Shown here: positions 1 to 11,604 of the stretch, one piece after another
Layout: each line of letters starts with the position of its first letter
Numbering within the stretch: position 1 is the first letter of the stretch
Translations under genes and position numbers: made by a program
The notes under the pieces: model-generated
Database searches by the model: none
What the model was told of the DNA's origin: nothing
What the model saw: the letters and a program-made list of their open reading frames with translations, nothing else
Source of the DNA: Hippophae tibetana
Taxonomy: Eukaryota; Streptophyta; Magnoliopsida; Rosales; Elaeagnaceae
DNA: 64,000 bases
Direction of reading: 5' to 3'
NCBI GenBank assembly: GCA_037013495.1
Contig: CM072805.1
Coordinates: forward strand, 13,674,601-13,738,600

Positions 1-1562
1 ATTTGTCATAACATGCACAAAATCATCCACTAGTGTACTAGATGTGGATCCAAAAACTATGTCATCCACATAAATTTGAGCAATAAAGATCTCGTCACTA
101 CTCCTTTTAATGAATAAAGTCTTATCAACTCCCCCTCGAATAAATCCCTTGTTCAAAAGATAGTTGGTAAGTCTCTCATACCATGCTCGTGGAGCTTGTT
201 TTAAACCATACAGAGCCTTTTGGAGTTTGTAAACATGATTTGGAAATTTCGGATCAACAAATCCTTTTGGTTGTTCCACGTACACCTCCTCATTCAAAAA
301 TCCATTCAAAAAGGCAGACTTAACATCCATTTGATATAATTTGAACTTCATATGACAGGAAATGGCAAGTAAAATTCTAATTGACTCTAGTCTAGCTACA
401 GGTGCAAATGTTTCATCAAAATCAACTCCTTCTACTTGCGTGTAGCCTTGAGCTACTAACCTAGCCTTATTTCTAACAACAATGTCATGCTCATCAGATT
501 TATTTTTGAACACCCATTTTGTTCCAATAACATTTTTGTTTTTAGGCTTAGGTACTAATGCCCACACATGATTTCTTTCAAATTGAGCTAACTCATCCTG
601 CATGGCATTTATCCAAAATTCATCCCTAAGAGCTTCATTCACATTTTTAGGTTCAAATTGAGAAATATAGCATAAATGAGTTACCTCACTTACTTGTCTT
701 CTTCTTGTTACCATGCTAGCATCAGGATTTCCAATTATATTCTTAATAGGATGATTTTTTGAGGTTCGAGTTGGATTTATCATTGATGAGGTTGATGCTT
801 CTTCCTTCTTTTGTTCACTTTCCTTCAACTCCTCTTCTTTTATTCCAATTATGTCACTGGTTATTGTTAATTGAGGTGTTGTGAAATTTTCTTCATTTCC
901 AACTTCTTCACATGTAATCTTCTTACCCCCATCATCTATAACGACATTTATGGATTCCATAACTACATTAGTTCTACAGTTGAAGACTCTATAAGCTCTA
1001 CTATTTAGGGAATAACCAAGAAATATACCTTCATCACTTCTTGAATCAAACTTACCCAACTGTTCTCGATCTCTAAGTATGTAGCACTTACTTCCAAAAA
1101 TATGCATAAATTTTAGATTGGGTTTTTTACCTCTCCATATCTCATAGGGAGTTTGGTTTGTACCGGGGCGAAGATATACACGATTTATAATGTGACATGC
1201 AGTGTTTATAGCTTCAGCCCAAAACCTTTTGGAGACTCCCTTGGCATGCATCATTACTCTTGCCATCTCTTGAAGTATCCTATTTTTCCTTTCAACTACC
1301 CCATTTTGTTGAGGTGTGATAGGAGCAGAGAATTCATGAAAGATACCATGTTCTTTACAGAAGTCAGCATACTTGGTATTTTCAAACTCTTTTCCATGGT
1401 CTGTTCTCAATCTCTTGATGGTTACTATTTTGTCACCTGCTTCAACCTGCACTCTTGTACAATATGAGATGAAAAACTCAAAAGCATCTGACTTGTCTCT
1501 AAGAAAGTCTACCCACGTGTAGCGAGAAAAGTCATCTACTACAACTATGATATATTTCTTAC
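1..1562 (-). CDS. Copia integrase core and reverse transcriptase (partial)
   Basis: As far as I can read, this minus-strand frame is open from about 1562 to the window edge. It starts just after a one-base shift relative to the upstream gag frame. It carries the integrase core (second catalytic Asp in [10 protein letters not shown]; Glu in the NGVVERKNR stretch near 1280-1310), then the copia RT with [11 protein letters not shown] near 300-330, [15 protein letters not shown] near 170-215 and the catalytic YVDDIVFGS at about 47-73. The first integrase Asp lies in the upstream frame. In the intact element these parts form one Gag-Pol polyprotein that integrates and copies the element. RNase H is beyond the edge. 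Confidence 0.85.
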
Positions 1563-4018
1563 CTCCAAACTTTCTGTTCTCATAGGACCCATAAGGTCAA
1601 TATGTATCAATTCCAATACTCTGTTTGTATTTATACTCTTGATCTTCTTATGAGCAATCCTAGTTTGTTTACCCAATTGACATGGTCCACATACAGGTGT
1701 TTCAATTTTTGAAAGAATAGGTAAACCACGCACAGTCTCAATTTTGATTAATCTAACCAGATCTTTAAAATTCATATGACCTAGCTTTTCGTGCCACAAG
1801 ATAGTTGAGTCATTGCTAGCTAGGTTACATGTTACTGTGGGTGATGTATCAATACAATAACAATTGTCATGTGATCTGATTCCCTTAATCACACATTCAC
1901 CATTTTGATCTGTTACAATACAGTGATTGTTTGTAAATTGCACATTAAAATCACTATCACATATTTGACTTATGCTAATCAAGTTTGCCTTAAGTCCTTC
2001 CACATATAAAACTTCATCAAGTTTAGGGATACCCTCTATTTGAACAGAGCCTTTTCCAATAATTCTAGATGTTTTACCATCACCAAAGGTAACTGTCCCT
2101 TCATTGTATTCCTTAAAGGTTTTAAACAAAGAACGATTCCCTGTCATGTGTCTAGAGCATCCACTATCAAAATACCAAGTGGTATTTGATTTAACTTTAA
2201 ATGCTATATGGGCCACAAAGCAGTGCAACTCAGATTTCTTAACCCATCCCTTTTTAATTTTGGACATTTGAGTTACTGGTTTCTTATATTCCTCTTTTTG
2301 TGTAGTTCTTGTAGTAAAAACTTTACATTTGAAATTTTTTTGAGGTATTTTAGAAACATTTGTATTCATGATAGAATCATAAGCATAAAGAAATCTACAC
2401 CTAGGTCTTATATGTCCTTTCCTACCACAATGATGACAGATGGGAACAAACTGAATTTTCTTAGAATGATAAGGTGCAAAAACTAACTTTCCTGCCTGAG
2501 CAATAGTGGGTTTTACAAATTGAGTTTTGGATGATGAAGGTGTTGATTGTTCATCTATGTATCCAAGACCTCTCTTATCTCTATATGGCTTTCCATAGTC
2601 TAGTACTTTGGTTAATTTTTCAGCACCAATGGTCAAATTCTTCATCGTTTCTTTAGCAATACTAAGTTCTTGCTTGAGATTTTTGTTTTCCTCAATGGTT
2701 TCTGCAAGTCTCAAATTCAAAGCATTAATATGATCAGACAATTCCTTTTTATCTTTCTCTAGGTTAGAGGAATTTTTTTTGTGAACATTGATGAGATCAT
2801 TAAGTTTAGTTACTTCCACAAGCAATTTATCTCTCTCTTCCCTGGCACCTAGACAATCCATGAATAGTTCCTCATAATTCGATACATTAAACTTAGACAG
2901 TAAGATAGAAGAGTTTACTTCCTCATTTTCTTCATCTGAGCTAAGGTCGGAGTCATTGTGATGTGCATTGGCAGTTGCGGTGAAGGCACAATAATTAGTG
3001 TCATCATCCTTTGAGTTACTAGCATTGTCCTGCTCAGTTTCTGTGTCACTGAGTGTAGCATTAAAGGCTTTTCCAAATTTCTTTTTATTGTTAGCACAAT
3101 CTGTAGAAATATGACCAAATCCCCCACAAGTAAAGCATTGAGGATTAGTGGGCTTACTTTTCTTACCATCAAGGCTAGGAGACTTGATTTCCCTTGACTT
3201 TCGGTCATTCGAACGACTGGATTGTCCCTTGTTGAAATGATTATTCTGTTGACCCTTCTTCTTCATGAACTTCTTAAATTTCCGTGCTAACAAGACTAGT
3301 GACTCATCATTCATATCATCATCACTATCAGAGATGTTCTTTTTGGAGCTTTTGAATGCCACATCCTTATTTTTCTTGGGTGGATCAAGAGAAAGCTCAT
3401 AGGTTTGGATTGACCCGACAAGTTCATCAATTTTTAGTGTGTCTACATTTTTGCTTTCCTCTATCGCTGTAACTTTCATCTTATAGTCAACTGTTAAAGA
3501 GCTTAGGAGTTTGCGCACTTGTATAGGTTGTGGAATTTTCTCACCAATGTTAGAACAAGCATTAGTGATATCACAGAAGCGAGCATAGAATTGACCAAAA
3601 GTTTCATTGTTGCTCATTTTAATAGAATCAAACTCAGATGTTAGCAATCTCAATTTTGTTTGTTTTACTTGGGAAGTTCCTTCATGAGCAAGAGCAAGTG
3701 CATTCCATGCATCTTTAGCAGTCTCACAGTCGGAGATTCGACGAAACTCATCCATCGACACTGCAGCGAATATTGAGCTTAGACCTTTTTGGTTTGCCCC
3801 ACTAAGGGTGCGTTCTTCAGTGGTCCAGTCTTTTCTTGGCTTTATGATTGTTACACCATCTTTCATTACAGAAGGTGGTTCCCAACCATCAAGAATAACA
3901 TCCCAGACTTTTTCATCTTGTCTGAGAAAGGCTTGCATGCGAGCCTTCCAGTAAGGGTAATTAACCCATCAAAGAGTGGGGGTCTAACAGATGACCCACC
4001 TTCTTTCATTTGGTCCAT
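1545..4018 (-). CDS. Copia Gag, protease and integrase N-terminus (frameshifted)
   Basis: The main frame runs from 3938 to 1545 (797 codons). Homology extends upstream in another frame to an ATG at 4018, so one base appears lost near 3960. Counting from 3938: UBN2-type Gag at residues about 5-190, first CCHC knuckle at 268-281, a Glu/Lys-rich coiled coil at about 360-445, second CCHC at 501-514, protease active site D591-S-G, pre-integrase zinc site H716/H721/C750/C753, and the first integrase Asp at about 781. The frame ends early, about ten codons later, at a second one-base deletion near 1562. Gag packages RNA, the protease cleaves the polyprotein and the integrase inserts the cDNA. Two knuckles and a long gag are typical of SIRE elements. 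Confidence 0.85.
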
Positions 4019-4071
4019 AAGTAAGTGTGTGTGTCCCTAAAGATCAATCTCACTAAGTGTGTCTAGTGTTT

Positions 4072-4083
4072 GCTCTGATACCA
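4072..4083 (-). other. Primer-binding site, initiator tRNA-Met type
   Basis: The minus strand reads TGGTATCAGAGC, the classic plant copia primer-binding site complementary to the tRNA-iMet 3' end. It lies two bases inside the LTR end at 4086, which fixes that LTR boundary. Confidence 0.88.
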
Positions 4084-4085
4084 AT

Positions 4086-5462
4086 TGAAAGTTTATAAAA
4101 TATGGACCTGATTAACCTAGAAGGGGGTGAATAGGTTATTTTTAATTTTTATTAATTTATAATTTACTAACCTAAATAGAGCGGCCAAACATGCAATCGT
4201 GTGTAAGAGTAAAGTGCGGAAATTATAACACACGATATTTTTAGGTGGAAACAACCTAGGCCACAACCAATGACCTAAGAGGAAAACCACCGGTCCACCG
4301 GACCACCTAACTTTCCACTATGAAAATCAAATGTTCAAGTACAAACTCGGTCTTATGCTACCCTCCCTAGGATACTACCCCAATGTACTTTACTTACGAG
4401 CCCCTGCTCTGTTTTCACAGTTTTCAAAATTAGCGTGAGCGGTTTCCAAACCAACGTTCCAATAAGCTCCTCGTCAATCAGATCGTTCACAGATCAACTG
4501 CAAAATAGTTAGCACAAAAACACAAGTGCCCGTGTGTGTTCTAGAACGGATTTAACAATGAATAATCCTAACTAGATGATTCAAAACATATATCACTTAA
4601 ATCAAATCAACTAGAATATTCTAGGGCAAAAAGATTAAGCACAAATTTAATAAAAATAGCTTCTTTAAAATTTAATCATCAAATCAAATAATTATGATTA
4701 TACATAAAATTATTTAATTTAAACATATAACAATCTAATTAAGAAGAAGCTATAAAAAGATAAAAATACCAATCAAATTTATTAATAAATACTTTCAATA
4801 TGATATCAATTTTATTTAAGTCTTAATTACTTTTGCTTCATAAAGAATATTATTCAAATCACAACATTTATATATATATATATATTAAAGAAAATCAAAA
4901 GAATACCATTCTACACTGACCATGATTACGTTGAATAACTTTATATATATATATTACCATTGATTCCTATTGAGTAACAGCACTCGGTATTCACCAACTC
5001 TAGCTTCTTTGTTTATTTTTTTTTTCTTTCTCAATTCTACCGCCGCAGATTTTTCTTTCTTCGTTTTCTATTTTTTTTTTCTTCAACATACTTTAACCTA
5101 ATGTATCTATATATATATATATATATAGATAATAATAATAGCTAGTGATATTAGGGTTAAATGTATTTTGGGCTTAATTTTTTTTTTCAAAGTCCATTAA
5201 AACACATCTTAAAAAGTTAATTAATAATTTCATAAATTAATTAAAGTTTGAATATATATTTTAACATAAAATATAATTTTAGATTTATGAAAATATGTTA
5301 TTAAATGCATAAATGAAATCCTATGTGTCGTAATTATAAAGGACATACCTGAAGTACGGATATTTGGAACTTGAACATTTGTTCGGCTGTTCTTGATAAA
5401 CTTGATAGCAGGCCTAAAAATAAATTTACAAGTAAATATTTTGTCCACGAAAATAGCCAACA
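4086..5462 (-). repeat. LTR (5') of the SIRE-like element
   Basis: On the minus strand this begins TGTTGGCTATTTT at 5462 and ends ACTTTCA at 4086, next to the primer-binding site, for a length of about 1.38 kb. It is AT-rich with TA microsatellites (near 4870, 4945 and 5110). Two diverged relatives in the same orientation lie at 52793-52995 and 59477-60299. The 4086 end is firm. The 5462 end rests on the TGTTGG start and on the resumption of Tat coding homology just beyond it. Confidence 0.72.
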
Positions 5463-6201
5463 CTCATGATCCTTACACTTTGGAACACATAAGGTAGTCA
5501 TCCCTACATCATATCTCATAAAGAATATCTTGGGAAAGCTAGACCAATCTAGTTACCTCTCTTAAATAACTATTGATTTAAGCAAGTTTGATATACATTA
5601 TAAACCCTTATCGACAATCAAGGTACAAGTTATTATCGATTTTATTATTGATGGACTCAAGAGCCTACATCTGACCTAGAAGCTATGGGCTAAATTCTAT
5701 GATGATACTACCTATTCCAGGTCTATAGAAGGTAGATGTAGATGGGATGATCAATTCAAGAGGATTGAGGGATGGAATTGTGATATTCACTCCCATTGGA
5801 GGCTTAATAGAGCAATGTCTTCGCATCACTTTCCAAGAAACCAACATTTTTCCAAAGTATGAAGTGTTTCTCCTAGCTTTGTGCCAATTCAAGTCCTTGG
5901 GAGCTAAAAAGGTGTTGGCTCATAGTGACTCCCAACTTGTAGTGAATCAAGTCATTGATAAGTTTAAGGCCAAGGAAGAAAGGATGAAGCTTTATATGCA
6001 AGAAGTGAAGAAAGCAAGAGTAATATTGGAATAATTTGAGATTAAGAAAATACTGAGAAGAGGCAATATACAATTGGACTCCTTGGCTACTTTGGAATCA
6101 GTAGTGAGATCGAAGTTGAAAAGGTTCATCCCTACGCCATAATTTCCAGGGCCTAGAGTTATAGAGGAAGGTGATAAGGATAAAAATTAGGCTAGCACCA
6201 A
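5463..6201 (+). pseudogene. Tat-lineage gypsy pol remnant: RNase H plus second (archaeal-type) RNase H
   Basis: Translation from about 5480 resembles the end of the RT-linked RNase H (HKVV..., then FDIHYKP, VQVIIDFI). From about 5747 it gives a second RNase H domain with an SDSQLVVNQV motif near 5924-5953, an open stretch of 95 codons. Two RNase H domains before integrase are a hallmark of the Tat clade. In-frame stops make it dead. It is cut on the left by the SIRE-like LTR and on the right by element A. The integrase continues at 13443, so the host gene is split by the 7.2-kb insertion. Confidence 0.78.
6197..6201. other. Target site duplication ACCAA, left copy (element A)
   Basis: ACCAA sits directly before the LTR start TGATGAG. 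The same five bases follow the LTR end at 13443-13447. A 5-bp duplication is the Ty3/gypsy norm and marks A as one insertion event. Removing A rejoins the Tat reading frame across the site. Confidence 0.92.
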
Positions 6202-8073
6202 TGATGAGTGCTCAAAAAGCACTAAAATAACCATGATTTTATGCACATTAATTGATTAAAAATATATATATTTATATTTTTATCAAATATTTATATAAAT
6301 TTGTCTTTTTCGGAATCACGGGTATTTTTATTGTTTTTCAGGTATTTTGGCTTAAAAACATAACTTAAAGACTCAAAGAGGAATACTTGAAGCAATACAT
6401 CACAAATATATTAATAAATAAATGGGGAAAGGTCAACAAATATGCAAAAATTGGACAAAATGGGTCAAAAATATCAAAAAGGTGAAAAACGCGCCGCCGC
6501 GCTGCCCTGCCGCCTAGCCGCGCGCGCAGCAGCGCCCAATCTCGCACCAAGCTGCGCGCGGGTACTGTTCATCCGCACAGAACTACGCGCGGGTACTGTT
6601 CATCCGCGAGCACCCAGCTGCCTCCGCGCGCGCCGACGCCAGTTTCGCCCCATTTTTCACGTGCAGCCGCCCCATGACGTCATGCTGACGTCATCAATGA
6701 CCTCAGCATTTCCATTACGCGTTTTTACATTTTTATAACATTTTTTTACTCATTTTTTCTCTCCATCCTCACCTATAAATACCCCCATTCCCTTCACTTC
6801 AAAACACACCTTCAAAACCTCCAAATACATTCTTTTCTCTCTTTCTTTCTCTCTTTTTAGTTTTCTTTAGTTTTTCTTAGTTTTTCTTAGTTTTTAGTTA
6901 ATTTCTCTTAGTTTTAGAGTTCTTCCCTTTTTGGGAAGAACTAATTATGTTTATGTAATTTTTTAGCTTTTTGATTCAATAAATGAGAGTGCAAATTCCG
7001 CTTAGAGTTTTTCCAGCAACGGGAATAGCGTCGAAGTTCTATAAGGATTTTATTTTCTTTACAGTTATTTTTATGCTTTATTCTTACATGTTATATTTAA
7101 TTTGTCTGTGATTAAATTTAACTGTGCTAGGTGTTTAGTAAACATGATGTAATAATAACGTTGTTATGCTTGCGAAATATTAAATAGGTAAAAATCTCTA
7201 AAATGAATTGATTTTATTTTTATTCATGATTTTATATTAAGAATGTTAGAGAGAAATATATTATTTTTCATTACAAACTTAAACTTGAAAATTAGATTTT
7301 AAGGTTTAGTTATCCGATCTGATTTAGAGTAGTGCTCTTTTATTTGATGGTACAATCGCCCGGTAGTTAGAGTGAAGCTCTATTTCAAAAGTTTTTATAA
7401 GAATTATTATCTGAAAATGTATTGACGACATGTTTTCAGTAGTGGTTTTAAAACTTGAAAGTTAGTACTCGGATAACTAAATTCTTAGGTTTAATTTGGA
7501 CACCTTGAATAAAGTTTAAACTGTCTAACCCCACCAAAGGTGGCATTTAAATGGTTCATTTTCAATCTCTTAGAAAAAGGAATTAATTTAATTAAGCATA
7601 TTAGTTATCAACCCCACCTATAGGTGCTAATTGATTTGTTTAGTTAACAAAGAATATCTAACCCCACCAAAGGTGGTATTCATACAAAAAAGGGAGAATC
7701 AATAAATATCAATTCATATCTTTAATAACCTAGATAATATGAGCAAGCATAATTAACTTAGTTATTATATCCATAAATACTCCGCCATTATAAATGATAA
7801 AATTTGCATGAATGTTTATTGAATCTATGTTTAATTTTATGTAATTAGATTAAAAACACAAAACCCCAAAATATCGTGATAGGATGTTTAGGATTTAATT
7901 TCGTTTTTAAAAATTTGAATAATAAATTAAAAATCACACACATTCCTTCCTTAGATCGACCTTGGGAGTATACTTATCATTTTCTTCGAAATGATTCGTG
8001 CACTTGCAAGAGTTTTATAAATATTAAAACCAAAGTATTGGCAAGAATCGGCGATGCTGGTTTTCGCTCATCA
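6202..8073 (+). repeat. Element A 5' LTR
   Basis: Starts TGATGAGTGCTC, ends TTTTCGCTCATCA; 1,872 bp. In order: AT-rich U3, a GC-rich block (about 6490-6670), a G-box CACGTG (6658-6663), two TGACGTCA boxes, TATA (6774), a CT-rich leader, and a U5 with three small hairpins (7531-7676). It is longer than the 3' LTR partly because of one extra GC-rich unit containing ACTGTTCAT near 6570-6605. Confidence 0.92.
6658..6780 (+). promoter_or_regulatory. Element A LTR promoter: G-box, paired TGACGTCA, TATA
   Basis: A G-box CACGTG (6658-6663), two perfect palindromes TGACGTCA (6675-6682 and 6686-6693, 11 bp apart) and TATAAAT (6774-6780) lie in promoter order. Paired TGACG motifs resemble the as-1 element bound by TGA-class bZIP factors. 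The 3' LTR repeats this at 12023-12146, but there the TATA reads TATAAGT. Transcription would start about 30 bp past TATA (inferred). Confidence 0.6.
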
Positions 8074-8079
8074 AGTTTT

Positions 8080-8097
8080 TGGCGCCGTTGTCGGGGA
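8080..8097 (+). other. Element A primer-binding site (tRNA-Asp type)
   Basis: TGGCGCCGTTGTCGGGGA starts six bases after the LTR end. It differs by one base from the site in element B. This motif is the usual primer-binding site of Athila elements. Confidence 0.85.
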
Positions 8098-9240
8098 AGA
8101 AATTGCGGTTTTTAAATTATTTATCAAAATTTTAAAAACATTTTTGTGCTGTAAATAATTGTGATTTTTTTTGTTTTAATAAAAAAAATAATAATCAAAT
8201 TTCAAATTTCATAAGAAATAAAAAAAATAAAAAAATAAAAAATAAATTTTTTATTTTAATTGTAAAATAATTTTGAAATTTGAAATTTGAAGTAAAAAAT
8301 TTTACTGTTCATGAATAGTAAAAAAAATTTAAAAAAACAAAAATTTTAAGTTAAAAATAAATAAATAAAATTTATAGTGTAAATAGTAAAATAAAATTAC
8401 CGTTCATGAATAGTAAAAAAAAACAAAAAATTTAAGTTAAAACAAATAATTAAAATTTATAGTTTAAATAGTAAAATAAAATTACCGTTCATGAATAGTA
8501 AAAAAAATAATAATAAAAAAAAACAACTTAATTTTTAATTTTCGTTTAATGTTAAGTTTTTTATTTAAAATCTTAATTTTATTTTTTTAATAAAAATAAT
8601 AATAAAAATGAATAAAAACAAAATAAAAAAAATAATATCAATTTTTATTCTTATTTTATTTTCCTTTACCTTTTTCAATTTTTTATTTTTTTTTTATTTT
8701 TTTTTTATTTTTTAGTTTATTTTATATTATTTTATTTTACTTTATTTTATTTTATTTTATATTATTTTATTTTACTTTAATTTATTTTACTTTATTTTAT
8801 TTTATTTTATTTTATTTTATTTCAATTTTAATTTAATTTATTTTTATTTTTTTTATTTTTATTTTTATTTTTATTTTTATTTTTTATTATTATTTTTTAT
8901 TATTATTTTATTTTCTTTTCTTTAACTATTTTTTTTTTCTCTCTGAATTTTTATTTAACTTAATTAACTTAGATTTTTTATTAACTTAATTAACTTAGAT
9001 TTTTAGTTTACTTAACTTAATTAACTTAATTTTTTAATTAACTTAGATTTTTTTTAACTTAACTAACTTAGATTTTTAATTTAGTTTTTTAATTAACTTA
9101 ACTTAATTAACTTGAACTTTTTAATTAACTTTGATTAACTTAACTTAATTAACTTAGATTTTCTTTTACTTAATTAACTTAAATTTTTACTTAATATAAC
9201 TTAATTAACTGAACTTTAATAACATGAAAAGTAAAGATCT
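8098..9240 (+). repeat. Low-complexity AT-rich leader of element A
   Basis: There is no gene here. The stretch holds repeats of a GTTCATGAATAGT-type motif (about 8300, 8400 and 8485), a long TTTTA-type microsatellite (about 8640-8935), and degenerate tandem repeats around TTAACTTAATTAACTTAGAT (about 8950-9210). The corresponding leader in B is much shorter, so most of the length difference is repeat expansion. Confidence 0.75.
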
Positions 9241-9248
9241 AAGGGAGT

Positions 9249-9370
9249 TCTGTCTCGGAGACTAGTTCCTGGATGCCTTTGTGCCACTAGTCTTTCCTGG
9301 GAACGTTGTTCTGTCTAGGAGGATGGTTTTTAAGGAGCCTTTGCCCCACCATTCTTTCCTGGGAGCACTC
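9249..9370 (+). other. Duplicated stem-loop pair in the leader (packaging-signal candidate)
   Basis: Two related units of about 60 bases each start CTGTCT and end TTTCCTGGGA. Unit 1 holds the inverted repeat GACTAGT (9260-9266) / ACTAGTC (9286-9292). Unit 2 holds ATGGT / ACCAT around a GGAGCCTTTG loop. Element B has the same pair at 19050-19178. Conservation in a non-coding leader suggests an RNA signal; the function is inferred. Confidence 0.55.
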
Positions 9371-11604
9371 TTAGTTAATACTGATTATGTTATTTTAACT
9401 AAAAAAAAATTCTGAAACTATCTCCAAAATTTTAAAGTCTTAATTACAATCTCAAGAGTTAGTTTCTTTGCTTGATCTAGGTACAATTGTGTTATGATGC
9501 CTTAAGTATTTGATTTGCACCTAGATGTGGGTTATCTAAAACCCTCAAGCATGCCCTTAGTTTTTGGTACAGAAAAATTTAAAAATCAATAGGGCATGTT
9601 TGAAACAGTATAGGTAGACAACCTTCTCTTACTTGTAGGTATGATTGACTCAATGATGAGGGGACATTGAGTTTACTTAAAATGCAATCCCCAAGTTACG
9701 TCTTGCTAAGACATTAAACTAAGCGCTGGATGTGAGGCAACCCATCATTTTAGGTAATTTTTTGTTATTTATTTTATTTACTTAATTTTATTGTTTATTT
9801 TAGTTTAATAATTTTTAAATTGTTAAAACTAAAAATATTTGTTGAGATGTTAGAAGTTTACAGCGATATGTCTGTATACACTTTAATAATGAATATGATG
9901 GATGCACCTGCATTTCTCCATTACTACTTACACATTCTCAGGAAATTGGTAATCTTTCTCTTTTCTCTTTAATTTACAGTTGTTACATTGAGGACAATGT
10001 AAGTTCTAGGTTGGGGGTGGTGAAAAGTTACCATGCTTAATTAGAAAAAAAAAGATTTAACTATTTAAAAATTAAAAAAAAATAAATTTTTTCACAAAAA
10101 TTTATCATTTCTTTAAATAAAATTTAAGTAAATAGTTACGTCTTTTGTACTGTTAGATTAATTTTTGAAAACATATCATGAAATATTTTGTAATTATTTT
10201 TGATAATTATTTAGTTTTTGTCATAACTAGTATTTCTTGATAAAATGTGGAAATAATATTAAACCCAAAATCGGTGTTTATGAATTTTTTTTAGTGGAGA
10301 CTACCCTTGTGAGATATAATTTGAGCCTAATTTCTTTTATTCAGAGTGAAATATATATTTTTTCTACTCCAAACACATTTCTTATTTATTCAAAAAGTTT
10401 AGATGATCTCTATAGGTATTAGCATTGAATGTATGAATTTTTTCTCATCTTAATAGAGTATCATATATTTTTGATTATTATTTTTGCTTAGATTAAATGA
10501 TTTGAGTAGAAATTGATAGTATATGCTTATATCTCATTTATGCATGACTGCTACAAAAACAAAAAGACATATCTGGGGTTACCTAAACCAAGATCAAATA
10601 GAAAAGCCACAAAATTAACCACTCACCAAAATCCAAAAAAATGTACAATCTGTACATGGGTTGACTCTCTAAAAAAATACATATATTGAAAAAATATCTA
10701 CAGAAAAAAAAATAGAGAGATAAAAAATATATAGTATCATCTACATACTATGACCCACGTTGCCTACAAAGTTGTGAGTACAGGCTAATTACAAAAGAAA
10801 GATATAGGAAGTAATTCCCTAAAAAGTCATTGCAATTTCTTCATTTGTAAAAAGCATATATCTTGAAATTATTTCTTAATGAGTTTGATTTATGCATGAA
10901 AATAATTTTTATATATGATATCTTTATAATTTATACATTCGATTCCTTTCATGAGATCAATGTTAAAATAACTCTTTGAGCCTTTATTCTTTATACATAT
11001 GCGAACATATTAGTTCATTTCTATACATAAACTCTTTCGAATATAAATTAGTATGAGTGTTTGAACCCATAGGATTCAATGTTTTGAGAGTATTGACTTG
11101 TGAGGAATAGAGTCGAAGCGAATTCTTATTCATGACACTAAAATTGGGTGAAATTAAATTGATACATTTTTGATATGAAATATGAAAATGATTTTCGACT
11201 AATTATTATAATAAATCATGATTGTTTAAAGAGATTAAAATAACTTATGCTTGAGATTTTAATTATGATCTTAAAAGAGATTAAAAAGTATAAGACATTT
11301 TTGTGATATGTTGTTTTCTTTTATTCTTAAATTAATTTTTGATTTTGTTGTAATTTTAGTTTTTGATTTGATTGTTTTTATTGTTTCTTTTGATTTTTAC
11401 ATTTAGTTCAAAGTTTGTGGGTATCATTACTGAAAACCCTCACGAGACTCAAACTCGTCCACTAGGGAAACCTAAGGGTTTAACGGCTTGTTGCATAGGC
11501 TAAATGCAACCGTTTCAATCCACGAAAGTGATTTAGGATAGTTTAATTTTTAGTTTTTATCGCTTCTCTTGCTAAGGGACTAGCAAGAAGCTCGTTGGGG
11601 GTTG
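9371..11604 (+). other. Non-coding 3' half of element A, shared with B
   Basis: 9371-9640 has no recognised feature. From about 9650 the sequence matches the block after gag 1 of B (20728 on), then from about 9700 it matches the block after pol (26232 on) through to the LTR. It contains the GTCTT/AAGAC hairpin (9701-9712), a weakened TGTGAGGCAACCCA hairpin (9730-9743), the perfect stem TTACATTG/CAATGTAA (9983-10002) followed by GGTTGGGGGTGG, and the polypurine tract (11595-11604). A 61-codon frame at 10237-10422 occurs in both A and B, but I do not treat it as a gene. Confidence 0.7.

Larger units (their letters stand above)
1..5462 (-). mobile_element. SIRE/Maximus-like Ty1/copia retrotransposon, 5' part
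   Basis: Read on the minus strand, the order is LTR (5462 to 4086), tRNA-Met-type primer-binding site, gag, protease, integrase and reverse transcriptase, running off the left edge before RNase H and the 3' LTR. The long gag with two zinc knuckles and a coiled coil, and the integrase wording, fit the SIRE/Maximus lineage (recognised, not searched). It interrupts a Tat-type gypsy RNase H that resumes at about 5463, so it is a secondary insertion. Only two single-base frameshifts are evident (near 3960 and 1562), so it is young compared with its surroundings. The target duplication cannot be checked because the other end is outside the window. Confidence 0.88.

Noticed and set aside
6442-6738. 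Arg/Ala-rich frames in the LTRs of A (also 11791-12104)
   Set aside because: Same GC-rich LTR composition effect; frames are not kept between the two LTRs.
7876-8115. Open frames of 68-90 codons at the end of all A/B LTRs (also near 13245, 18367, 30027)
   Set aside because: They run through U5 and into whatever flanks the LTR. Their similarity simply reflects LTR copies.
10237-10422. A 61-codon frame kept in both A and B (second copy at 26784-26969)
   Set aside because: The whole surrounding block is equally conserved at the DNA level, and the two base differences I see both change an amino acid, so there is no sign of protein-level selection. It does not look like an env gene.
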